Assembly (NCBI GenBank): GCA_947095535.1 | Contig: OX352773.1 | Location: 132,027,781 to 132,091,780, forward strand | Source of the DNA: Poecilobothrus nobilitatus | Taxonomy: Eukaryota; Arthropoda; Insecta; Diptera; Dolichopodidae | Direction: 5' to 3' | DNA: 64,000 bases | Shown: positions 31,959 through 42,598 of the stretch, piece after piece | Layout of the letters: every line of letters starts with the position of its first letter | Numbering within the stretch: the stretch's first letter is position 1 | Program-made: the position numbers and the translations under genes | The notes under the pieces: model-generated | The model's input: the letters and a program-made list of their open reading frames with translations, nothing else | Told to the model about the DNA's origin: nothing | Database searches by the model: none

Positions 31959-34900
31959 ATGAGGCTTGTGACGAAAATAATCCAAGGAAATTCGCGCAGA
32001 AGTATCACCGCCACAGAGACAGTGGCGGAGAGAATGCTTAAGGAAGGAATGACTGTGGCACTTATACAGGAGCCCAGTACGATGAATGACCATCCAACAG
32101 GTCGGAATAGGAAACATAGATGTTTCTATAGTTGCGATAATGGTAGGCCTAGAACTTGTACTGTAATTAGAAAAATATTTGCATTTCACAGCTCAATAGT
32201 AAGAATACGATCACCGTACTAACAGAATGGGAGGTAAAAGAAAGTAAAGTGGCCAACATTTTGGTACCAGTGTATCTGCCATACGATGAGCAAGAGCCAC
32301 CGCCGAAGAAAGGACTCAAGGATTTGGAAAGTTATTCAGAACTTAACGAAACACACTTGATTTTGAGTTGTGATGCTAACTCAGACAACACAGTGTGGGG
32401 TAGCAACAACGTCAACAAAAGAGGTAAATCACTTTTAGAATATATATGCTCAACGAATTTGCTGATTTTGAATGAAGAACTTTACCAACCTTTATAAACA
32501 GAAATCGCAGAGAAGTTATAGATATAAGCTTAGCCTGTAATAGTATAGGCAATATGATTAAGAATTGGCATGTATCAGAGGAGGTCTCCTTCTCAGATCA
32601 TCGCCATATTAGGTTTGGACTGGATTTAAGTCACACAGATACCTCCCCCTTTAGGAATCCTAAAAGAATGGACTGGTATCAATTTAGATCGTGTCTTAGA
32701 GAAAAATTGAACTCTAAAATGAATCCAATAAATTGTACAAACGAACTGGAGAAAGAAACCGAGTTTGTAACAACGGCAATAAGCGAATCATATGAAAGTT
32801 CATGTCCATTGAAACGCATATCTTAACGATATAAACAAATGTGAATGAATAGAAACCTGATCGAAGTCAGGAAAAAAGTTAGGAAACTTTTCAATAAAGC
32901 AATCAGCACCCAAAGCGAAACGCATTGAGCGGAATATAGGAAAGCTCTAAAAGCTTTTTGAAATCTTTGCAGTGCAGATCCGAAAAAAGGAGGCTGTGGA
33001 GGGAATTTACAGAGCAAATAGAAAAAGTTAGCGATTCCTCTAGATTGAGAAAAATTCTGTATAAAGGTCATACGCAACAGGAGCTACTAGAGAGAGACGA
33101 TGGTACCATGTCAGTAAGCATGGATGAATCTCTTGAAATATTACTCTGAAAAAACTCTCCCGAAAGCGAAACGTTCGTAAGGCCTAGGGAAAGTGATGCT
33201 TTAGAACAAAGCCCAGCAAGAACTGACGAGATGACGCTAGAGTCGATCAAATCGTTATGGATAAGAAGTTATCCTGGGCACTTAATTCTTTTGATCCACA
33301 TAAGTCCCCAGGGCCCGATAACCTCTATCCGATACAACTCCAAGAAGACATTGGAATCCTAAGAACAAGATTAAAGCTTATTTACAAAGCCTGTCCAAAA
33401 TTAGGCCACACGCCGAAAATATGGAGGAGCTTTGGAGTCCAAAGTGATCTTCCTCTCAAAACCGAATAAAACGTGCTACAGGAAAGCCAACGACTACAGA
33501 CCGATAAATCTGACTTCTTTCCTCCTAAAAGGATTAGAAAGGATAATAGAACTGGAGATAAGAAACCGTTAAACCCAAGGTTATCGTGTTATCAACAGGC
33601 ATATATAAAGGAGAAATCGGTGGATACCGCTTTACACTAGATTATCCACACGATAGAAGGTTTCAATAAAGATAAAGTAACCCTCGGATGCTTTATCGAC
33701 ATTAATAATGTTGAAATAGAAAAGGTATTAGAAAGTATGCAAAGTATAAATATTGAAAACATATTGCTCAGATGGACTAAAACCATGCTGAGTAATAGAA
33801 CAACAATTTCTAACTTTGGAACTGCCTCAAAGAGGAAAATAATCTCAACAGGTACACCGCAAGGAGGTATCCTCTCTCCGCTCCTATAGCTCTTAATAGT
33901 TGATGAGTTTTTAGTTAAGCTGTCGACCAAAAACCATAGAGTGTTTTGCTACGCAGACGACGTGGTACTATTGGTGACGGAGAAAAAATCGGCCAATGCA
34001 ACAGATATAACGCAAAGGACAATTGACATAACCATAGATTGCAATTAATCCTAGCTTTACTTTTAGCTTTACAAAATTCAAAAAAATAATTAATCTTAAC
34101 TTTAAACAACTTTTCTTCTTAGTGGGGATTCGTTCGATATTTATAATAGGAAATTGGGATGCTATGTAAAGGACAATTGACATAACCATAGATTGGGCCG
34201 AGTCAAATGACCTGAAAATGAGTCCAAGGAAAACCGAAATATGTCTATTTAGCAGAAAAAAAGATAGAAGTCTTCCACAAGCACCACGAATAAACAATGC
34301 ACAATTAGAATTTACCAACGTGCAAAATATCTAGGAGTGTATTTAGATGAAAAGCTCAGGTGGAGTAAACACCTAAATGAGAAAAAGGAAAAAGCCCTCT
34401 GGGGCTGTAGAAGTGCAGTAGGTAAGACATGGGCCTATCGCCAAGAATCATGTACTGGTTATATACATGTGTTATAAGACCTATGATAAAAAACGGATCA
34501 CTCTTTTGATGAACCGCCACTAAAAAGAACAGGTATCGGAACATCCTAACGCAAATAAAATGTCAGAGATGCCTCGGTATAACAGGTTCAACTAGAACAT
34601 CCTCGACGAAGTCCATGGAAGCAATCCTGGACCTAGAACCAAAACTCATATCCAACGAATATCTATGGATACAACCATGAGACTCCTCATGACAAGTACC
34701 TGGTGCGACGAATAAAGTTCGGTCGGACATAAAGTAATTTTGCGCATGATAGAGAATGCTACCGCAAACATACACAACTTTTTGGAAGGCCTGGAAGCTG
34801 CAGATATGATCGCGGGTGACCTCAGATTAGACTGTAACTTCAAGACGGAAACAAATTACCAGAGTTTGTACACAGACGCTGTCAAAAAGAGCAGTAAATG

Positions 34901-35045
34901 TGGCATAGGAAAAATATGCGACGAGTTGAACATACGAATTGTAAAGACAGTGACGTCACGCGCGACTGTACGCCAATGTGAAACAATCACAATAGAACGC
35001 GCAGCCAAAGAACATTTTCGGACAAACCGATTGCAAATCAATTAA
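31959..35045 (+). pseudogene. LINE ORF2: endonuclease, reverse transcriptase, RNase H; decayed
   Basis: Endonuclease: VTKIIQGNSRRSITATE and ALIQEP (31959-32080), LILSCDANSDNTVWGSNN (about 32350-32410), REVIDISLACNS and SFSDHRHIRFGLD (SDH catalytic box, about 32590). RT: NSFDPHKSPGPDNLYPIQLQ (33257-33350), TGTPQGGILSPLL (about 33850) and FCYADDVVLLV (catalytic box, about 33940). The RT tail shows MSPRKTEICLFSRKK. A 'QRCLGITGSTRTSS' block precedes an RNase H-like segment, YQSLYTDAVKKSSKCGIG and RATVRQCETITIERAAK (34740-35045). RNase H after RT points to LOA or a related lineage. Numerous stops, shifts and one 126-bp insertion disable it. Antisense frames such as 31620-32189 and 33968-34318 are shadows. 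Confidence 0.85.
34014..34195 (+). repeat. 126-bp insertion flanked by 28-bp direct repeats
   Basis: 34014-34041 and 34168-34195 are identical 28-mers that begin AAAGGACAATTGACATAACC. They flank a 126-bp AT-rich insert (34042-34167) that splits the RT coding sequence. This looks like an insertion with target-site duplication, or a patch from microhomology repair. Confidence 0.85.
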
Positions 35046-35138
35046 GACGACTTCACGTACGACCCGGACTTTGTTCTACTAATAATATTAAAATTTTGTG
35101 CCCAAAATTTGGTAGGTTCCATTTGCAAATAATTCAAT

Positions 35139-35500
35139 TTGTCAATTCAACGTGGCTCCTCCCCTGAAATTTGGAAACTTTCATTTATTAACTCAATACA
35201 TAATGAAGGGGCTTGTTGCGATGTAAACAATTATAGACCCATTGCTGAACTGTCAACTATTCCCAAATTATTTGAAAAAATAATGTGCTCGTATTTTGTT
35301 AATTATTATCAACCATTTATTCCACCAGAACAACATGGTTTCTGAAAGGGTAGATTTACAGTTACCATATGACTGAATTCGTCTCTGATATTTTAAATAC
35401 TATAGAAACTAAAAAACAAGTTGATGTGGTATATACTGATATCAGTAAGGTCTTCCATCTAATTCCCTATAAAAATATCCTTAAAAATTCTTAAAAACTG
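35139..35500 (+). pseudogene. Second LINE reverse transcriptase fragment
   Basis: Reads GSSPEIWKLSFINSIHNEGA, NNYRPIAELSTIPKLFEKIM and PEQHGF (35139-35345); after a stop, another frame has KQVDVVYTDISKVFH, which is motif A with the catalytic Asp (about 35410-35455). The typical Jockey-type motif series is present, but the YADD region is missing. Codon use is far more AT-rich than the LINE immediately upstream, so this is a separate element joined to it at about 35046-35100. Confidence 0.78.
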
Positions 35501-36875
35501 TATTGATACTATTTCGCGTATGTTGAGAGACACTAACTAAAGGTCCAAGCTCTTCGATATTAACGTTAAAAAATTAATACTAAGAGCCAGACTTCACGCG
35601 AGCATGGTGAATTCCCGTTGTCTGCATGATTAATCTCACATTGCAATTTAACTTCCATGCTTGCAATGCTAGATTCTTTTTTTTTTGTGCTTTTTAAAAA
35701 AACTTTTTGTGTTTTATTTTTCATTACACTTAATTAATTAGTTCACAATTAATAATATAACTAACATAACATTAATAAGTAGTTACTAACAGTGATAATA
35801 ACCAAAAAGTATTAAGTTTTTCTAACATTTAAAATTATTTACTAACATACTAACCGCTGTAAATGACTTTTTCAGTTAATTGTGATAGTTCATTAAATGA
35901 ACATAACTGATGCTTGGTTTAAGCAAATGTTTGATACAATTAAAAAGTGAAGATGTGTTTAATTCTTTATTACGTATACCGAAACAAAAGAAAAATATAT
36001 TTAATTCATTTTATTGACCCTTTTTATTACGATTTTTACAAAAATTTACCAGTTGAAGAAACGTCTGATATATAACCCGATTTTGTGAAATCATCCGAAA
36101 AGTAATAAAATGCATTTTTATAATGAGTATAACTTAAATTCATTTTGTTGTAACTTATTATTGTACTCATATTTGTTTTAAAATGTGTTAAAGTTCTCAT
36201 ATGGATTTCATTAGCTGAATTATAAATTAACTTTTATGGTACTTTATATTGAATAAAATTAAAGTTATCAATAGCAATATGAAAATTAAATTTTAGAAAT
36301 ACAATATATTTTATAGTACACAGTCACAATATTGTATCTTATTTAAAATTATATGAAATTTACATTTTAGAAGCCAATTTATGTCGACTTAAAATTTATA
36401 AAAATCATTTTATTTAAGTATCGCCAGAAGACACCAGCATATTATAATATATGTACGTATATCTGGAATTCCGATCCATTTTTATTTTAGATATTGTATT
36501 TCTAGCCCACGTTGTATGTTTTTGTTTAATTTATAAAAAATTTACAACTTTTCACGCTAAACAAATAATTTTTATTGGGAATTAATTTTTGTTTTTTATA
36601 TGTTAGTTTCAATAACAAATAACAGGTAGTGATTAAAAATTTTATCTGTAGTTAAGCTATATATTCCCATGTGGATTGTTTGTTTCGGGCCGAAGGACCT
36701 AACTATAATCATACAATATGGTACGGTTTTTTCTTTATTGCTTTCACAACAAATTACAAAACTAAAATTTTCCTTACAGATATTCAAATATTCCTTAATT
36801 TAGTTTACATTTTAATACATAATACATGATGTTTATAATTCACATTCATAGCTAAAAATAAATTAGATAACTTAC
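35501..36875. other. Interval without a recognised gene, downstream of ND-AGGG exon 2
   Basis: Mostly AT-rich non-coding sequence. It should contain intron 2 and exon 3 of ND-AGGG if the gene were compact. I looked on the minus strand for the expected GEFPYPDP-type start of that exon and did not find it. The minus frame 36596-36787 does not resemble it. Confidence 0.5.
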
Positions 36876-37161
36876 GGTTATGTGTTCATATTCATGCCAT
36901 AAATGCCATAAGATCCACCACCACATTGCAGCTCCTACTAAATTTGCACCTAAATGAGTGGCTTTCGAATGAACTACAGGAGCAACGCGATATGAAACTC
37001 TAAAAAAATGTCTTAAATATAATTTAAATTCTTACATAATTAGTTAAAGAAATTTACACATGCCCTGCATTCCGTTTCTGGGATAAACTCAATCTATTTA
37101 TATCATTTAATAATAGTTTTCTCAATAATTTACCAGATGTAAGCACTCGGGAATAAATCAT
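36876..37161 (-). CDS. ND-AGGG: NADH dehydrogenase 1 beta subcomplex subunit 2, exons 1-2
   Basis: Accessory subunit of mitochondrial complex I (NDUFB2 family), inner membrane. Exon 1 is 37161-37058: ATG, then 34 codons rich in Arg/Ser/Leu (MIYSRVLTSGKLLRKLLLND), a plausible mitochondrial presequence. Donor is GTAAATTT; the intron is 37057-37000 (58 bp); acceptor is TTTTTTTAG. Exon 2 is 36999-36876 and joins in frame to give YRVAPVVHSKATHLG and MWWWILWHLWHEYEHIT, with the WWWxLWHLWHE membrane segment that defines the family. It is followed by donor GTAAGT at 36875. Both exons are free of stops and shifts. The last exon (expected to start with a GEFPYPDP-like motif) was not found downstream; it may lie beyond an inserted transposon block, or this may be a truncated copy. 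Subunit identity is confident. Confidence 0.85.
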
Positions 37162-37744
37162 TATAAAAAAAATTAAGTGACGAACCAAATTAAACTCTGT
37201 TATTTATATGTAAATCTAATTTATTATTTAATTATGACAATTGACAAAACAGTCAAACAGTAAAACAAACTTCAAACCAACTATTCAATTCTGGCTGTTT
37301 TTCTTCTTTAGTTCAGAAAGTTTGTTTCTGAAGTCTCAAGAAATATGAGTACGTTCTGAACAGTTAAAAATGTTTTATCTCTAAACGTTCCGAAATAATT
37401 TTGAAACACAACGCTTTAATTCAATAAAAAATATTTATTTAGATTTTTTTTATTTTCAAACGAAATGTCAGTTTTTAAAATTAGTCAATGTCATTTGAAT
37501 TAAAATAAAACTGCAGCGGTATTACGATCACTGCAATGTACGACTACTGCAATGTACGACCACTGCAATTACGAAATGTTTTTAATACTAATGTGAACAT
37601 AAAGTTGATAACGATCAAAGCTAATAGAACTTACGGCACAATGATTAGAGCTTATCTTTTGTGTTCTTTTTTCATTCAGAGTGCGGTCAGTCAGTTAGTT
37701 TTTAGTCTGAAATTTTGTTGATTGAAAATACATAATAAAATATA
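37162..37744. other. Upstream region of ND-AGGG
   Basis: Probable promoter side of ND-AGGG. No TATA box or other core element could be assigned with confidence. Holds a 16-bp tandem repeat at 37529-37576. The plus frame 37536-37721 is not convincing. Confidence 0.4.
37529..37576 (+). repeat. 16-bp tandem repeat, three units
   Basis: CACTGCAATGTACGAC, TACTGCAATGTACGAC and CACTGCAATTACGAAA in direct succession, 370-415 bp upstream of the ND-AGGG start codon. Confidence 0.88.
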
Positions 37745-38512
37745 AAATTGGGAAAACTAGTCTTATTTGGAGTTTCATTTCGGATGAAGAGATTGAAGAA
37801 ATGCAAAGAGAATTAAATACCATTTTGTACCGTCAAAGAAGCTGTTTAAAAGACTTTTCGAATTTTGGGATACACAGATAAAAACAAATTGGACTTAGAA
37901 AAAAAATGATAGTATAAATATAATATAGGCATTTTTATAACTATGTATGACTAAGCAATGACAATATGACAATAGAGTAGGTTGCTAAAAGCCCGCGTAT
38001 TTGGGGTCGGATCGACATGATTTAAAAAAGGTACTCACCGATTTTGTCGTAGAATTTAAATTAGTAAACAGAAATAAAAAAATTCGACTTCTAAGCCCGC
38101 CTCAAAAAACGGACCTTAAAAACTAAGGTGCCACTTTCCGGAACTTTTTTTAATTTTTTTTTCATTTTTAGTTTCTATGACAGTATCGGCGACTAGGTTT
38201 TTTAAATCAGATCGGTCTGATTTCTGGTTCCTAAGATATTGATGTTTATTGATCAAAGTTCATAGTTAAAATGCGTGTGACTTAAAAAGTCTGAACTTAT
38301 GAAAAAAGTCAAACAAATAAACATTTATGATAACGAAAAATAATGACTTTTTTCTTAAAAAGAAAAATTCTTTCCCCATGAGACTTTCATGATTGACAAT
38401 TTATGATTCTAGACCACCTACTTCTACTGTCAGTATACAGCTGGTCTTGCTATTTCTAAAAACGAAAAAAGGGTCAACTCATAAGACTTTCATAATTGAC
38501 CCCTTGTTTATG
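37745..38512 (+). repeat. Dispersed repeat family X, fullest copy
   Basis: Starts with a coding-like segment (WSFISDEEIEEMQRELNTIL, RQRSCLKDFSNFGIHR, stop), then a non-coding tail including GTAGGTTGCTAAAAGCCCGC, AAGCCCGCCTCAAAAAACGG, ACTAAGGTGCCACTTTCCGG, TTCCTAAGATATTGATGTTT and AAAATGCGTGTGACTT. It ends near 38512 with TTTCATAATTGACCCC. Parallels in the window: 828-1122, 1617-1800, 8944-9285, 27889-28475 and the copy-B equivalents. Copy number and the coding tail suggest the 3' part of a mobile element. Confidence 0.85.
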
Positions 38513-38528
38513 TGTTCACCATTCCACC

Positions 38529-39207
38529 CATAGATATATTACTAATAGATAGGCAATGAAGAAAATATTTTCAGTCAGTTTTGAGAAACAGCTGAGTGAA
38601 CCGTGCGTATGTTTGCTTTAGTTTCCTCAGAAATAGGTTCTAAAAGGTGAAATAAATTCATTTCTAATTTTTTTAAGAATTTTATAAGTATATTGTTCCT
38701 TTACAAGTAGTTAAAATTTTGAATAACCTTCATTAAATTAAATTTTAATTTTAAAAACAAAATATATAAATTATTAAGTAATATAAAAACTTAAAATCTC
38801 TGAATGAAACTGGTTATGAAAAACTGCTTTACAATATTTTAATAAATATAAATAGCTGAGTGAACGAAATGTATACATATTATAAAATGCATATGTAATT
38901 TTTTGACTGAATACCTTAAGATAGGAAAACACATAAGAAGAAAAGAAACAACTATATCTAACTCCGCTATACTGAATTGCAGCATTCTCACAAAATTTTG
39001 TAAACAAAAATTTTTGGCATTAAATGTAAACACATAAACGTCAAGAAAAAGTCGCTACATAATTTAGCGTAAAATTTTCTTGCTGCAAAATTCATGTAGC
39101 ACTACATTGTAGCGCTAAATAAAAAAATCGTTCAGTAGAAAATTTTATCGAGCGCTGCAGTTTTTTTGTAGCGCTAGATGGTACTGAACGCGACCAATAT
39201 ATCTATG
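38529..39207 (-). mobile_element. Family Y TIR element, complete copy (679 bp)
   Basis: Ends are CATAGATATATTA (38529) and CAATATATCTATG (39207), inverted with one mismatch in 13. The left two thirds is the reverse complement of 11098-11541. The right third contains several AGCGCT palindromes (TAGCGCTA, GAGCGCTGC, GTAGCGCTAG; 39108-39175), which could pair. No open frame of note; the frames 38774-39007 and 38839-39033 are compositional. Confidence 0.7.
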
Positions 39208-39679
39208 ATTTCACCATACACTAGCAAAGTTTTACTTAAACAAATTTAAAAACTTCAGTATTTTTATTTTTGACTTTTGTATTTCAAAGTAGAACATATG
39301 GCGGGTTAATATTAGCCTTTTGATTTTTCTATAAATTAGAAGAAATTTTACATTTTACCTTTTATTTTAAATTATTTTACAAAAAAACAACATGTATCGT
39401 AGTGAATTTTACCAACTGATTTTATTTATGATTTGGTTTTCAAACTTTACCATACACGCTTTAAACATTTTCAGAAACTTATGACTCCGCCTATTCAAAA
39501 CAAAAAATTTCGATTTTGTTTGTTTCGAAAACAATTTACCACGATTAAACTTCAAATGTTTAGAAACATGTTTTTAAACAAGTTTTTTAGTGTATGGCTC
39601 CATTATAATAACATAGCATGCATGATTTTTGATGAATATAAATTATGAATAAATAATATCGGAGAAAAGAAAACAATTA
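39208..39679. other. Interval leading to the Myb/SANT relic
   Basis: No recognised gene. The frame 39433-39648 is not convincing. It may include the 5' untranslated region of the next relic. Confidence 0.35.
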
Positions 39680-39988
39680 AGAAATTGGAGTCATGAAGAA
39701 ACTGAGGCTTCCTTGGATATCTGCATTTAGATAAAGATTTCGAAAATGTTGGATTGCCAAATTATGCGAACAAATTATTGTTTTAAAGAAGTGGAATTGA
39801 AAATGAAGGAAATGGAATTTGAAATAGGTTTTAAGCAACTGAAGTTCAAATATATGAAAGTAAAATCTCAATTTCTTGGAATAAAAGCAAATAATAAAAA
39901 AAAAGTGGATAAGATCGTAAGGATTTTAAATTTGACAAATCAAATAAATATATATTATAAGACTGGAGGCCATGCTCAGAATTGTTAG
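39680..39988 (+). pseudogene. Myb/SANT-like (trihelix/MADF-type) DNA-binding protein relic
   Basis: Frame reads RNWSHEETEASLDI, a TAG at about 39733, then YCFKEVELKMKEMEFEIGFK, QLKFKYMKVKSQF and KKKVDKIVRIL. This matches the helix pattern 'W..eEt..ll......f..v...m...Gf.....qc..K...lk..yk' of Myb/SANT-like domains used by PIF/Harbinger second proteins and by insect regulatory proteins. One internal stop. Fragments after 40020 (about 40100-40330, acidic and Tyr-rich) may be its decayed C-terminus. It could be the partner protein of a Harbinger element, but that is inference. Confidence 0.6.
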
Positions 39989-41135
39989 GAGTAGGAATTG
40001 AAAGTAGTAATATTACATTGAAGGTAAGTTAATTTTTCAGTATAGTTCATAAGAATAGTTCCATTGGTTTTAGTGGGAGATGTGATATATGAAGATGAAA
40101 CAATTTCAGTGAATTCAGAAAATAATAATGCAGCTAAACTTGAAGAAATGAGAAAATGAGATCAAAACTTTCTAATGAATTTAGTGGGATCAAATAACAA
40201 TCATCATCAACCGAGATATCGGAATCAAAATGTAACAAATTGTCTCGAAATACTGAGGCATATTATTCTGTTCTATACGAAAACGATGAAAATTATCTTT
40301 TACATACGAAGATGGTTATAATTATCCAATAACATGCGAAGATGATGAGAATTAAGCATACATATATAATTTATATGTATTTGTCAGAAATATTTAAAGA
40401 ATATGTTGCAGAGGATATAATGTAAGATATATATTATGTAATTATGGATGTTATATAATGCAGGACAACCGGGTTTTCAAACTGAAACAAGTGAAAATTT
40501 GTAAATTATCAGTAGAACGTTTTTTTTGTATACAAATAAAAATACACTTAAGGAATTCAATTTTATAGAATTTTAGTTTATATGATTATTTTCTACACAT
40601 TAGCTTAAAATTACAAAATTCAAAAATTTTATTCAGCTGTAAAAAATGACCGAAAACACAAACACAAATATAATGGGTAAAAATACGGTAAAGCATTTCA
40701 AAGTCAACAAAAAAAAATATATAATATAATTTTTCTTAATTCAGTTTATTAAAAACAAAAAATTTAATAAAAATAAATATTAATAAATTAAAAAATACTA
40801 GTCGAGGTTTCCTTCACTAAATTTATTTATTATTTTTGCAATATCGATATATTAAAAACAACTTACTTCTTTTATCCGTGCTTGTGACTAATTAAAAAAA
40901 TTTATTAATCGCAAGCACTGATGAAGGGAGTAAATTGCTTCCGATATATCAATATTTCCAAAAATAATAAATTTAGTGAAAGAAACCTCGACAAGTATTT
41001 TTTGATGCTTTAAATCACTAAAAACAAATCTGATAAATTAAAAAAAATATATATAAATAAATTATTTAGAGCGTTTTATTTAAAAGGTAAATATTAATAA
41101 ATTATTATTTAGGTTTTAAATAAAAGGCTCTTCAT
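39989..41135. other. AT-rich interval with a foldback element
   Basis: Contains the possible decayed tail of the Myb/SANT relic up to about 40350 and the foldback at 40794-40998. Nothing else recognised. Confidence 0.4.
40794..40998. repeat. Foldback/inverted-repeat element (about 205 bp)
   Basis: Left arm from AATACTAGTCGAGGTTTCCT (40794 to about 40853) pairs with the right arm (about 40943-40998, ending AGAAACCTCGACAAGTATT). A second inner pair, CTTGTGACTAATTAA against TTAATCGCAAGC, lies in the loop, so the whole can fold. Confidence 0.8.
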
Positions 41136-41513
41136 TTACGACATAATCATTTTCAATGTACTAATATCTTCCTGAATATTTGCCACAAGCATATTTTGAT
41201 AAAAGTCTTGTGCGTCTTCAGGAATGGTAAAATAAGTCATTAGTTTTTGTACATCTTTTGCTATAGAAAGTCTATTTTCTAGTGGTAAAACATTCCATGT
41301 AATTATTATTTCCGTTACTTTATTTATTGATTTTTTTAAAGGTTGTACTGCTACAAATGATCCAAAATATGTATTATTTATGGATACTTTGATTTACTCA
41401 TTTTCTTTTATTTTTTCATAGCGAAAAATTCAAACTGAACCCATTTTAAATGGAAGCTTACAGTATTTGAATATTTTTTTGGCTTCTGTTTTTATGTCAT
41501 AGGAGTCAATCAT
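41136..41513 (-). pseudogene. Unrecognised coding relic crossing the start of copy B
   Basis: One minus-strand frame of 126 codons runs from ATG (41513) to TAA (41136) with only two internal stops (near 41447 and 41402). Parts read DSYDIKTEAKKIFKYCKLPF, IKVSINNTYFGSFVAVQPLK, TEIIITWNVLPLENRLSIAK and PEDAQDFYQNMLVANIQEDI. The composition is protein-like, with Trp, Pro, Asp and Gln well spread, unlike chance frames in this DNA. I do not recognise the family. Its first codons lie inside copy B (matching bases 1-37 of the window), so an equivalent may exist just left of the window. Confidence 0.5.
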
Positions 41514-41596
41514 GAAAGTCTTGCTGGTTAAGACTTTGTTTTTTTTTGTCGTATTTTGATGGACTACGTGTAGTTATTTGAATTCGTTTCAATTGC

Positions 41597-42080
41597 AAAT
41601 ATACTGCTTTCCTTCTTTCTTGAATTTTGTGAGACTTTGTAAGATACGTATGCGGCTAGATAGTTTGTTGAATAGGCGTATCGCAGTCGGAATTACTGCT
41701 TGTCAAATGTTTTTGGGTTCTGCTACTTGGTACATTTAGAGTATTAGCTGATCTTGTTCTGCTTGTGATAGTACCCTTTTCCCGATGTTTAGATTATGTT
41801 TCATCAGGTTGTTGTTGACTTTAAACATATAGATTACTTTCTCCTGCGCAATTATAGTTTCTAATCTGCTAATGTAATCTCTCATATCCAAAGAGGATTT
41901 TATTTTATTTTGTAAGTATTTGCACATTTGCCGGTTAGTGTTGTTGTTTTTGATCTTCTGATAAATCCTACCAACAGAACTATTTTCGAAACCACATTCA
42001 ATATGTTGATCCCACCGCATTTTGTTGTCAATGATTACTCCTAAGTGTTTTACTTTTTCAAGCACCATGTTCTTGAGCAC
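41597..42080 (-). pseudogene. LINE RT C-terminal fragment (copy B)
   Basis: Identical in the visible motifs (VKHLGVIIDNKMRW, LFNKLSSRIRIL) to 121-604, including the same frame break. Confidence 0.75.
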
Positions 42081-42303
42081 TATAGTTGGTTGAATTGGGC
42101 ACTTATTTTTTTTATATTTACTTATTTATTTAGTATATAAATACTATTTAATTAGGCAACAATATATGTATGTATAAATTTTTAATCTTTTTTTTTTTGT
42201 ATTTTATAGTAAATATTATTTTATACTAGCAAATTTTTATAGTAAATTTAAATTTATTTCAGTTATAATTCATTTCAAGTTTAAATAAAGTTAATAAGGG
42301 ATC

Positions 42304-42598
42304 AATCATGAAACTCTTGTGAGTTAAGACTTTTTTCTTTTTTAGAAAAAAGTCATTAATTGTCAATCATGAAAGTCTCATGGGAAAAGAATTTTTTCTT
42401 TTAAGAAAAAAGTCATTATTTTTCGTTATCATTAATGTTTATTTGTATGACTTTTTTTATAATTTGAGATTTTTTAAGTCACACGCATTTTAGCTGTGGA
42501 CTTTGAACAATAAACATCAATATCTTCGGAACCAGAAGTCGGACCGATCAGATTTAAAAACTTAGTCCCCGATACTGAAATAGAAACTAAAAATAACT
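42304..42598 (-). repeat. Family X, distal half (copy B)
   Basis: Counterpart of 828-1122, offset 41476. Confidence 0.8.

Larger units (their letters stand above)
29684..35045 (+). mobile_element. Near-full-length decayed LINE, LOA/Jockey type with RNase H
   Basis: Components appear in element order: Inr/DPE promoter (29684), 5' UTR, PHD-like finger opening ORF1 (30118-30232), a repeat-expanded Asn-rich region (30344-30968), the rest of ORF1 (30980-31947), then ORF2 with APE endonuclease, RT and RNase H (31959-35045). The coding part from 31000 on is clearly less AT-rich than its surroundings, as expected for a retrotransposon from another base-composition background. No poly-A tail or target duplication was found; the 3' end runs into another LINE fragment. 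Confidence 0.8.

Noticed and set aside
31620..32189. 189-codon minus frame, one of the longest in the window
   Set aside because: It is antisense to LINE ORF1 end and endonuclease start, whose plus-strand motifs are clear. It shows no motif of its own.
33968..34318. 116-codon minus frame
   Set aside because: It is antisense to the LINE RT and spans the 126-bp insert and its direct repeats.
36450..36480. Candidate for ND-AGGG exon 3 (minus-strand reading with a GIPD string)
   Set aside because: Only four or five residues agree, the preceding GEFPYPDP-type sequence is absent, and no acceptor with a fitting phase was seen.
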